Assembly: GCA_902479095.1 (NCBI GenBank)
Contig: CABSNL010000030.1
Location: forward strand, 1 to 22,783
Reading direction: 5' to 3'
DNA: 22,783 nt
Source of the DNA: an uncultured Collinsella sp.
Lineage (GTDB): Bacteria; Actinomycetota; Coriobacteriia; Coriobacteriales; Coriobacteriaceae
The translations under genes were made by a program, and so were the position numbers. The notes beneath the pieces were generated by a model. It was given only the letters and a program-made list of their open reading frames with translations. It was not told where the DNA came from and did no database searches. Below, one piece after another: positions 7,117 to 14,259 of this stretch (its first letter is position 1; the number at the start of each line of letters is the position of its first letter).

Positions 7117-8559
7117 CTACAGGGCAATAAGTCCCGAGATTGCTACGAATACGATATTGATGAGCGACACGACCAAGAAGAATTTCCAAACGGTCTTCCA
7201 CCACTGGCCAAGCTTGATCTTGCACACGCCCAAACCCGCTACAAGAATGGCGCTAGTAGGACAGATCAAAGACATCGTCGCGCTACCCATGGAGAGAGCC
7301 CACACGGCGGCCTCGGGATTAAGGCCCATGAGTTCGGTCAAAGGTCCAAAAATGGGAGCGGTCAGTGCTGCAAGGCCAGATGAGCTGGGAACCAGAATCG
7401 CCAGGAGGTTCTCAACCGCATAAAGAAGCGTAGTAAAGAGAACCGCCGGGATGCCGCCCAGACCAGTGGCGAGCGCATTGAGGATGGTATCGATGATCAT
7501 GCCGTCAGAGGCAATGACAAGGATGCCACGCGCAAGTCCAACGACAATTGCCGAGAAAGCAAAGTCAGCGATACCCGCAACAAATTCCTGAGCGATGACG
7601 TCCTGACTAAAGCCCGCAATAACACCAGCCAACAGGCCCATGGCCAAAAAGACCGCAGAAATCTCGTTCATATACCAGCCCTGGGTCACAAGTCCCCAGA
7701 TGATAAGGCACATACCAGCGATAAATACCGCGAGCACGCCTTTTTGACGACCCGTAAATTCCGCGTCAAGGGCAGATTCATCGGCAGCGAACTCGACTTT
7801 CTTGGCGATATCATCCTCAAATGTGATCGATGACTCAGGGTTCTTCTTTACCCTTCGTGCATAGAGGACAACCCAAGTAATTGCAACGGCAGTCAAAACA
7901 ACCCAGGCAATCATACGCAGCCACAGCTGGGGGTTGCCCTGAATACCAAGAATACCTTGCGCAATGAGAACATTAAACGGATTAATCGTTGAGGCGATGT
8001 AACCCGTGCGCGCTCCAACGAACACGACCATGAACGCCGTCATCGAGTCGAAGCCCATAGCCATCATAATTGGCATGAAGATCGCAAAGAACGGGAGAGT
8101 TTCTTCCGCCATGCCAAAGCTCGTTCCGCCCAATGCAAAGAGAACCATCGCAATAGGAATAATTAGAATGTCTTTGTTCTTAAAGCGGCGAACGACACGA
8201 CCCATTCCGCTCGTGATAGCGCCCGTTTTAGTAATAACCTGAAACGAACCGCCCACAATCAAGATGAATGCAACGACCTCAATTGCCTCTTGTATACCGC
8301 GCGTTGGAGCCTGAAGAACATCGAAGACGCCTTGTCTGAGATCTACTTCATCCCCGGTTTCCTCGTCAATATATGTCTTTTCACTCTGCTCATACGTACC
8401 TGCGACAGTGACTTCACGACCGTTCACCTCCTGACGCTGATAGGACCCAGAGGGAACAATCCACGTGAGAACAGCGAAGATGACCATAAGCGCAAAGATG
8501 ATCGCATATACGTGCGGGACCTTGAACTGCTTGATGCCTTTCGAACTTTCCGCTGCCAT
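7117..8559 (-). CDS. arcD: YfcC/DcuC-family transporter, probable arginine/ornithine antiporter
   Basis: This is a 480-residue polytopic membrane protein with about 12 hydrophobic segments. The first is AIIFALMVIFAVLTWIVPSG, followed by a polar loop of about 45 residues outside the membrane, as in YfcC-family carriers. The conserved stretch GGTSFGMAEETLPFF lies near residues 144-158, and a late VPSSSGLAALTAPIFGP segment is also typical. Proteins of this family act as ArcD in streptococcal ADI operons, exchanging arginine for ornithine, so the position ahead of arcA and argF supports that role. The start at 8559 has a strong SD (AAGGAGGAGAT directly upstream). It is the first gene of the minus-strand operon, and its promoter must lie in 8560-8812. 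Substrate is inferred from context. Other family members carry dicarboxylates or peptides. Confidence 0.85.
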   Translation of the reverse strand: MAAESSKGIKQFKVPHVYAIIFALMVIFAVLTWIVPSGSYQRQEVNGREVTVAGTYEQSEKTYIDEETGDEVDLRQGVFDVLQAPTRGIQEAIEVVAFILIVGGSFQVITKTGAITSGMGRVVRRFKNKDILIIPIAMVLFALGGTSFGMAEETLPFFAIFMPIMMAMGFDSMTAFMVVFVGARTGYIASTINPFNVLIAQGILGIQGNPQLWLRMIAWVVLTAVAITWVVLYARRVKKNPESSITFEDDIAKKVEFAADESALDAEFTGRQKGVLAVFIAGMCLIIWGLVTQGWYMNEISAVFLAMGLLAGVIAGFSQDVIAQEFVAGIADFAFSAIVVGLARGILVIASDGMIIDTILNALATGLGGIPAVLFTTLLYAVENLLAILVPSSSGLAALTAPIFGPLTELMGLNPEAAVWALSMGSATMSLICPTSAILVAGLGVCKIKLGQWWKTVWKFFLVVSLINIVFVAISGLIAL

Positions 8560-8682
8560 ATCTCCTCCTTCATTCCTTTTCCCATCTATCCAGCTGGCAC
8601 CATAAATGTATGAGGTTGCTCAGCGGTGGTCGGCCAACCATCGCCATCGTGTCGCTTTTCACCTATGAACGGCAGCTAAAGT

Positions 8683-8729
8683 GACGTTATTAATCAATCT
8701 GATATTTAAAATTGATGTTATTTATCAAT
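8683..8729. promoter_or_regulatory. Two 16-bp direct repeats in the divergent arc promoter region
   Basis: GACGTTATTAATCAAT (8683-8698) and GATGTTATTTATCAAT (8714-8729) differ at two positions and start 31 bp apart, about three helical turns. ATTGAT at 8711-8716 also forms dyads with ATCAAT at 8693-8698 and at 8724-8729. The cluster is centred between the divergent arcD operon and the second deiminase and is A/T-rich. It is a good candidate operator for the regulator encoded at 10066-10722 or for ArgR. No clear -35/-10 pair could be assigned, although TTATATAA at 8781-8788 is a possible -10 region for the plus strand. Confidence 0.55.
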
Positions 8730-8812
8730 TACATACGTCTTTTAACTTTTCCGCAACACAGCAAGGAACCTGCCTTAGCCTTATATAAAAACCAGCAGGA
8801 CAGGAGACAGAC

Positions 8813-10063
8813 ATGCAAGGCGTACACATAACAAATGAAATCGGTCATTTAAAAGCCGTACTTGTCCATCGACCAGGAACTGAAACACAAAACTACCCTG
8901 ATGCCGACTTCAGCCAAGTTTTCTCCCTGCGAAAATGGAGCGGTCGTTTTGACCTCGACAAAGCAATATATGAGCACGATTCCATGGTTCAATTGCTTGA
9001 GAAGCATGGCGTAGAAACCATTGAAATTAGGAACCTTCTCGAAGACTCACTTGAAACTGAGCCCCAATCACTTAAATGTTTTATTGATGACTACCTCCGT
9101 TGCAGTGGGGCAACAGGCAGAGAGTTCCTCGAGACAATAACCCAGCTGTTTGAGAACGCTAAGAACACCCAGGAATTGGTGAATATAGTACTTAACGGCA
9201 TTCGCTTTGGAGACACTGAGCTATGTTCAAACCAGTCGGAAACACTACGGGCGCTCGTGCACGAGCAATTTGACCCCGCCTCGCTCTTGGTCAATCCCCT
9301 CAACACGCTTTTTTTCACTCGTGATCCTGCTGTGGTAGTCGGAGACGGCATCATCCTAAATCATATGTATTGGCCTGAGCGTGATCGTGAGGTCGCCTTA
9401 TACCGGCAGATATTCACCCACCACAAGATCATGGGAGAAACCCCGGTATGTGATTTGAACAGGAGTAGTTACCATATCGAAGGCGGAGACATTCTTGTTA
9501 TCAGTGCTAAGACATTATTAGTTGGAATCTCTGACCGAACTGAACCCGCCGCCGTCGAGTCACTTGCCAAAGAGCTCCTGACCTCAAATAAATTCCAGAC
9601 TACCGAGCTAATTGCGATTCGAGTCCCCTCTGACGGGCTGCGTATCCACCTCGATACGTTCATAAGTAGAATTGATCACGACGCGTTCCTCATCGATCGT
9701 GAGATATGCAATGCCGTTGATGCATACAGCATTCAACTAAAACGATCCGGAAAGGGCCTTACGATCACTCCTATCGATCGCACGATTCCGGAAATACTCT
9801 CTGCAGCCTGTTGCGAACCAATAAAAGTAATTGACTGCGGAGGCGGGAATCAAACCGCCTACGAAAGAGAGCGCCGGAACAACGCAACGTCTATCCTTGC
9901 GCTCTCGCCAGGAAAACTATGCGTATATGAAGAAAACGTTTGGACCAACGAAGCGCTTGAGAAAGCAGGAATGGAATTATTCCCGTTATCCATTGACGAG
10001 CTCACCAAAGGCTATGGTGGCACAAACTGTCTATGCCTCCCTCTGTGGCGAGAGGATCTATAG
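8813..10063 (+). CDS. Second, diverged arginine-deiminase-family enzyme
   Basis: This 416-residue protein is a full-length ADI-family member. It keeps Asp171 in FTRDP, HIEGGD (221-226), Arg242 in SDRT, His279 and Asp281 in HLDT, and Cys406 as the likely nucleophile. It differs from ArcA at 5844-7088 over most of its length. The FDDVW segment is replaced by FSQVFSLRKW, NTLFFTRD replaces the usual PNxxFTRD, and the C-terminal loop reads GYGGTNCLCLP instead of GRGGPRCMSMP. AGGAGA lies 6 nt before the ATG. It is transcribed away from the arcD operon and is followed after 2 bp by an XRE regulator gene, so the two are likely cotranscribed. It may be a second arginine deiminase with other kinetics, or act on another guanidino compound. 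G+C is low (28 of 60 bases in 9121-9180). Confidence 0.88.
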   Translation: MQGVHITNEIGHLKAVLVHRPGTETQNYPDADFSQVFSLRKWSGRFDLDKAIYEHDSMVQLLEKHGVETIEIRNLLEDSLETEPQSLKCFIDDYLRCSGATGREFLETITQLFENAKNTQELVNIVLNGIRFGDTELCSNQSETLRALVHEQFDPASLLVNPLNTLFFTRDPAVVVGDGIILNHMYWPERDREVALYRQIFTHHKIMGETPVCDLNRSSYHIEGGDILVISAKTLLVGISDRTEPAAVESLAKELLTSNKFQTTELIAIRVPSDGLRIHLDTFISRIDHDAFLIDREICNAVDAYSIQLKRSGKGLTITPIDRTIPEILSAACCEPIKVIDCGGGNQTAYERERRNNATSILALSPGKLCVYEENVWTNEALEKAGMELFPLSIDELTKGYGGTNCLCLPLWREDL

Positions 10064-10065
10064 CC

Positions 10066-10722
10066 ATGGGCTTCGGGGCAAATATTCGTAAACTCCGCAC
10101 CATGGAGCATCTTGGTCAGGCGCAACTTGCAGAGATGTTGGGGGTATCTAAAGAGACCGTTTGTCGTTGGGAAAAAAGTCGGTATGCCCCCCGTGAGCGC
10201 CATATTGAAAAGTTACAAGCGCTCTTCGGTTGCACCCGCGATGAACTTGTTGGCGAGGAAAACGGTTTGGCCGTAAAGCTCGCAAATAAAAGAATCGTCA
10301 CCGACGAAGACCCTGCTATCCACGAAATGGAGGGCGCATTTCCCGTCATCGATATCGAATCGCAAAAGCGCCGCATCACGCACAGCCAACAAAATGCTTG
10401 CGCGCCTGTAGACGTAGCCAAGCGTCACCCACATAGCGTTTTCGTTAAAATCAAAGGTGACGAAATGTCCCGCATTTACCCTCCCGGCAGCTTACTACTT
10501 GTCGATACCACCGCAAAGCCTTGGAACGGCTGTGCTGTATTGGCGCTCGCAGACGGTAAAACACCGGTAATTAGGCGATTTGCAGAAGGAAACGACATGA
10601 TTGTGCTGTCGTCCCATTCATATGCAACAGCAAGTCCGGATCTGATGTTTAACAAACGGAGGATTAGAATCATAGGAGTCGTCGTTTGGTATCAAGCGAG
10701 CCACGATCACACGCTTAATTAA
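10066..10722 (+). CDS. XRE-family regulator with degenerate S24 (LexA/CI-like) domain
   Basis: It has 218 residues from the ATG at 10066, with AGAGGA 9 nt upstream. The frame is open further upstream but overlaps the deiminase gene. Residues 5-62 form an XRE helix-turn-helix (QLAEMLGVSKETVCRWEKSR, then IEKLQALFGCTRDEL). Residues 123-208 resemble the C-terminal S24 domain of LexA and CI-like repressors: VFVKIKGDEMSRIYPPGSLLLVD. The catalytic Ser of GDSM is Glu here (GDEM, 131-134), and the usual catalytic Lys region reads PVIRRF. Autocleavage should therefore be lost, leaving a dimerisation or ligand-sensing domain. It is coupled to the second deiminase and probably controls the divergent arc promoters through the repeats at 8683-8729. 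The direction of control is unknown. Confidence 0.88.
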   Translation: MGFGANIRKLRTMEHLGQAQLAEMLGVSKETVCRWEKSRYAPRERHIEKLQALFGCTRDELVGEENGLAVKLANKRIVTDEDPAIHEMEGAFPVIDIESQKRRITHSQQNACAPVDVAKRHPHSVFVKIKGDEMSRIYPPGSLLLVDTTAKPWNGCAVLALADGKTPVIRRFAEGNDMIVLSSHSYATASPDLMFNKRRIRIIGVVVWYQASHDHTLN

Positions 10723-10783
10723 ATCGACTTTCCCAAAAACGACCGTACCGCACAGACAGCTCAAAGCCCCAGCCCAAAATGAA

Positions 10784-11359
10784 CTACTTTTTGGACGCTT
10801 TGCGCTCGTCGCGGATGCGGGCGCGGTCCATGGCCGCCTCGACAGCCGAGAAGCGGCAACCACAGTAGTTCTGCCGATACATGCCCAGCTCGCGCGAACG
10901 GCGTGTCGCCTCGGGGTAATACGGACGAAAATCGCGAATCACCGGAGTGAGACCGCGGGCGGCAGCCAGACGCTCCAACACATCATTGCAGGTTTCGAAC
11001 AACTGATACGGCGAGACGGCGAGCGTCGTGCCCACAAACTCAAACCCGCGCTCCTGGGCCACGCGGCACGCCTCGGCCAAGCGCAGGGCATAGCACGCGC
11101 GACAGCGACGAGGCCGATCGGCACCCAGCGGTGCCACGCCGGTCTCCCAGTGATCGCGGTCCTCCCCTGCCTCGATGAGCTCGATGTCGCCATCGACACA
11201 CCACCGGCGCAGCTCGTCCAAGCGGCGCTGCCATTCATCGCGCGGTTGAATATTGGGGTTGGTCCAGCAGATTGTGGGCTCAAACCCCTCCTCGCGCAGC
11301 AGGCGAACCGGCTCAAGCGAGCATGGTGCACAGCACGCATGCAGCAACAACGACTTCAT
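10784..11359 (-). CDS. queH: Epoxyqueuosine reductase QueH
   Basis: QueH reduces epoxyqueuosine in tRNA to queuosine and replaces the unrelated QueG in many anaerobes. The protein has 191 residues. The ATG at 11359 is 6 nt from AGGAG, while the ATG at 11365 abuts the SD. Signature cysteines are all visible: HACCAPC at 7-13 (Cys9, Cys10, Cys13), RCRAC with Cys86 and Cys89, and YCGC with Cys166 and Cys168, which bind the FeS cluster and a second metal site in characterised QueH. The segments TNPNIQP and TTLAVSPYQ are also typical. It follows the DUF3267 gene by 10 bp, so the two are likely one transcript, and it converges with the XRE gene. Confidence 0.95.
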   Translation of the reverse strand: MKSLLLHACCAPCSLEPVRLLREEGFEPTICWTNPNIQPRDEWQRRLDELRRWCVDGDIELIEAGEDRDHWETGVAPLGADRPRRCRACYALRLAEACRVAQERGFEFVGTTLAVSPYQLFETCNDVLERLAAARGLTPVIRDFRPYYPEATRRSRELGMYRQNYCGCRFSAVEAAMDRARIRDERKASKK

Positions 11360-11369
11360 CGACATCTCC

Positions 11370-11936
11370 TCACCCAAAAAAGCGCACGCCAAAGGACGTA
11401 TCCTCGCAGGCGACAATGCGGCGGTCGCGCAAAATGGTCCGCACGTAATACCAGTCGCCTACACAGCCCGACAAATGCAAGCCGGCAGCCAGATAGCACA
11501 GCAGCGGATAGCCCGAAAACGCAAACCCCAGGGCAAGCGTTGTCGTCACAACAACCGTCGGCGCCAGGCAAACCGCCATGTACCGCCGGCGCGAATACAC
11601 AACGCCCTCGGCGCAGGCATAGATCATCGCCGTCTCGCGATTCGCCCCAAAGGTCACCTGCGCGCCCGCAGGCGCCAGCAGCTTAAAAAACACACCGTGC
11701 ACCAGCTCGTGCACGGCAAATGAAGCCGCCAAAACCGCAGCCAAGCCGACTATCCAGCCCACGACAACCATCCAGCCGCCCGCGTCAGCCACATCCAAGT
11801 CTGCAGGCCCGCCCAGCAGCATAAACACCGGCACCAGGCACACGGCAAACACGCCGACGACGACCATCCCCCACACAAAGCAGGCGTGCAGAAAATTCTC
11901 GTCCTCAAACGCATGTATGTTGGAAATCTCATTCAT
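11370..11936 (-). CDS. DUF3267-family membrane protein with HELVH zinc-peptidase motif
   Basis: This is a 188-residue protein with about four membrane segments (near residues 18-41, 55-75, 108-132 and 135-150). HELVHG (76-81) at the edge of a hydrophobic segment matches the HExxH motif of site-2-protease-like and DUF3267 proteins, with His76 and His80 as zinc ligands and Glu77 as catalytic base. The following FKLLAPAGAQVTFG stretch is also typical of DUF3267. The substrate is unknown. There is no convincing SD before the ATG at 11936. Instead TATCCT lies 8 nt upstream, so the mRNA may be leaderless. It is followed after 10 bp by queH. A functional link to queuosine is not evident. Confidence 0.85.
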   Translation of the reverse strand: MNEISNIHAFEDENFLHACFVWGMVVVGVFAVCLVPVFMLLGGPADLDVADAGGWMVVVGWIVGLAAVLAASFAVHELVHGVFFKLLAPAGAQVTFGANRETAMIYACAEGVVYSRRRYMAVCLAPTVVVTTTLALGFAFSGYPLLCYLAAGLHLSGCVGDWYYVRTILRDRRIVACEDTSFGVRFFG

Positions 11937-11944
11937 AGCATCTT

Positions 11945-11950
11945 AGGATA
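11945..11950 (-). promoter_or_regulatory. -10 element TATCCT, candidate leaderless promoter
   Basis: On the minus strand TATCCT is followed by 8 nt and then the ATG of the DUF3267 gene. This places the expected transcription start at or next to the start codon, and no SD is visible. No good -35 is seen. Confidence 0.4.
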
Positions 11951-11978
11951 GCGCCCCTGCCACGTACCCGTCCGCATG

Positions 11979-11987
11979 TGCGATAAT
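11979..11987 (+). promoter_or_regulatory. Extended -10 (TGCGATAAT) ahead of the MetRS-like gene
   Basis: TGCGATAAT matches the extended -10 form TGnTATAAT with one change. It would start a transcript about 75 nt before the ATG at 12069. No clear -35 hexamer lies 17 bp upstream, which fits an extended -10 promoter. It is divergent from the DUF3267 promoter. Confidence 0.3.
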
Positions 11988-12068
11988 GTCGAACGATATG
12001 CACGAATTGACCACCGCGCCGCCGAGCCTTGCGCCCGGCCGCGCTCTCACCATATGCGAAGGAGTCCC

Positions 12069-14219
12069 ATGGCATCCAAATACTCCATGAACGACCGTCC
12101 CAGCTGGCCTCGCCGCGCCATCGTTACCGCCGGCGAGCCCTACGGCAACAAGGGCCTTCACTTTGGCCACGTTGGCGGCGTCTTTGTCCCGGCCGACTTC
12201 TTCGCCCGCTTCCTGCGCGACCGTCTGGGCCGCGAGAACGTCATCTTCACCTCGGGCACCGACTGCTATGGCTCGCCCATCATGGAGAGCTACCGCAAGC
12301 TCAAGGAGAACGAGGGCTACGACAAGTCCATTAGCGAGTATGTCGAGTCCAATCACTCCCGCCAGGCCGCGACCCTCAACAACTACAACATCAGCTGTGA
12401 TATCTACGGCGGCTCGGGCCTTGAGCCGGCTGCGCAGATTCACAACGAGGTTACCGCCGAGATTATCGAGCGTCTGCACGAGCAGGGCACCATCTCCAAG
12501 CGCTCCACGCTGCAGTTCTACGACGCCAAGGCCGGCACGTTTCTCAACGGCCGCCAGGTGATCGGCCGCTGCCCCATCCAGGGCTGCAAGTCCGAGAAGG
12601 CCTATGCCGACGAGTGCGACCTGGGTCACCAGTTTGAGCCCGAGGAGCTCATCGCGCCCAAGAGCCAGCTCACCGGCGAGGTGCCCGAGCTGCGCCCGGT
12701 CGACAACCTCTACTTTGACCTGCCGGCCTACCTCGACTTTATGAAGACCTATACCGCCAAGCTCGCCCAGAACCCGCAGGTTCGTTCCGTGGTCTCCAAG
12801 ACTATGGAGGAGTGGCTGCTGCCGGCTCAGCTCTATATCCAGAACAAGTTCCGCGAGGCCTTCGATGCCGTCGAGGATCAGCTTCCCGAGCACACCGTGC
12901 TGGAGCCCGAGGGCAACAAGAGCAGCTTTACCGTCACCTTCCCCAGCTGGAAGGAGCGCGACGACGCCCACGCGGTGCTCGCCAACGGCGGCGTGCGCTT
13001 CCGCAGCGGCAAGGCGCTCGTGCCCTTCCGCATCACCGGTAACATCGACTGGGGCGTTCCGGTGCCCGAGGTCGATGGCGTCTCCGACGTCACCTGCTGG
13101 TGCTGGCCCGAGAGCCTGTGGGCGCCCATCAGCTATACGCGTACCGTGCTCGCGCGCGATGCCAAGGCCGCCGGCGTGACCGAGGGCGTCGCTGCCCAGG
13201 ATGCCGCACTCATGGGCGAGCCCGCTGCCGACTCCACGCAGGTCCCCGCGCCCACCTACCAGCACAGCTCGCTCGACTGGCGCGACTGGTGGTGCTCTGA
13301 CGACGCTCAGATCTACCAGTTCATCGGTCAGGACAACATCTACTTCTATTGCATCGCGCAGACCGCCATGTGGGAGGCCCTGGGTTGGAACCTCACGCAG
13401 AGCACCGTCAGCGCCTGCTACCACCTGCTCTACATGGGCAAAAAGGCAAGCTCGTCCTCGCAGACGCCTCCCCCGCCGGCAGACGACCTGCTCAACCACT
13501 ACACCTGCGAGCAGATGCGCGCGCACTGGCTGTCGCTCGGCCTGTCCGAGAAGCCGGTGAGCTTTAGCCCCAAGGCATACGACACCCGCGTGACCGGCAA
13601 GGACAAGGACGGCAACGAGGTGCACGCCTGCGACGACAAGCGCGTCATCGATCCGGCCCTTAAGGAGAGCGCGCTGCTGACCGGCGTGTTCAACCGTCTG
13701 GCCCGCAGCTGCTTCTACGGCGTCGCCGTCAAGGAGGGCGACGAGAGCCCCTACCGCAACGGCTGCATCCCCGCCGGTGCTGCCTCCACCACCGTGGTCG
13801 AAGCCGCCGAGCAGGCAGCCCTCGCCTTTGAGCAGGCCATGTACAAGTTCGAGACGCACCGCGCACTCGCCGTGTGCGACGACTACCTGCGTGCCGCCAA
13901 CAAGCGCTGGAGCGATGCCTCCAAGGCCGCCAACAAGCTCGAGGGCGAGCCGGCAAACGCCGCAATGACGCAGGCCCTCGTCGACGCCTTTACCGAACTG
14001 CGCGTGGCGACCGTGCTTATGCACGGCATCGTCCCGGCCGGCTGCGAGCTCATCTGCGAGTACTTCGACGTCGATCCGGTCGCCTTCTTTAGCTGGGATA
14101 ACATCTTTGCCTCCACGGACGAGTTTGTGGAGAGCCTGGGCGAGAAGCCCGGCGAGCACCGCGTAAAGCCGCTGCCCCCGCGCTTCGACTTCTTCAGCAA
14201 GCACGAGAGCCAGTACTAA
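12069..14219 (+). CDS. Class I aminoacyl-tRNA synthetase, MetRS-like, altered KMSKS
   Basis: The protein has 716 residues. The ATG at 12069 has GGAG 4 nt upstream. The N-terminal GEPYGNKGLHFGHVGG holds the HIGH motif as HFGH (31-34), and IFTSGTDCYGSPIM matches the MetRS segment after it. The Cys pair and His region CPIQGCKSEKAYADECDLGH resembles the MetRS zinc knuckle. DVTCWCWPESLWAPISY and QFIGQDNIYFYCIAQ match the MetRS methionine-pocket and pre-KMSKS regions. The KMSKS loop reads KASSS (459-463), losing the second Lys, and is followed by SQTPPPPADDLL. The rest is an anticodon-binding-like helical domain. It is either a true but diverged methionyl-tRNA synthetase or a paralogue with another job. 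A canonical metG elsewhere would favour the second. A methyltransferase gene follows 40 bp downstream. Confidence 0.82.
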   Translation: MASKYSMNDRPSWPRRAIVTAGEPYGNKGLHFGHVGGVFVPADFFARFLRDRLGRENVIFTSGTDCYGSPIMESYRKLKENEGYDKSISEYVESNHSRQAATLNNYNISCDIYGGSGLEPAAQIHNEVTAEIIERLHEQGTISKRSTLQFYDAKAGTFLNGRQVIGRCPIQGCKSEKAYADECDLGHQFEPEELIAPKSQLTGEVPELRPVDNLYFDLPAYLDFMKTYTAKLAQNPQVRSVVSKTMEEWLLPAQLYIQNKFREAFDAVEDQLPEHTVLEPEGNKSSFTVTFPSWKERDDAHAVLANGGVRFRSGKALVPFRITGNIDWGVPVPEVDGVSDVTCWCWPESLWAPISYTRTVLARDAKAAGVTEGVAAQDAALMGEPAADSTQVPAPTYQHSSLDWRDWWCSDDAQIYQFIGQDNIYFYCIAQTAMWEALGWNLTQSTVSACYHLLYMGKKASSSSQTPPPPADDLLNHYTCEQMRAHWLSLGLSEKPVSFSPKAYDTRVTGKDKDGNEVHACDDKRVIDPALKESALLTGVFNRLARSCFYGVAVKEGDESPYRNGCIPAGAASTTVVEAAEQAALAFEQAMYKFETHRALAVCDDYLRAANKRWSDASKAANKLEGEPANAAMTQALVDAFTELRVATVLMHGIVPAGCELICEYFDVDPVAFFSWDNIFASTDEFVESLGEKPGEHRVKPLPPRFDFFSKHESQY

Positions 14220-14259
14220 AACAACACTCGACATGTAATGGAATGGGAAGGAAAGACGG

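Noticed and set aside
8711..8729. FNR/CRP-type box (TTGAT...ATCAA)
   Set aside because: The half-sites are separated by 7 nt instead of the 4 of an FNR box. The direct-repeat reading explains the region better.
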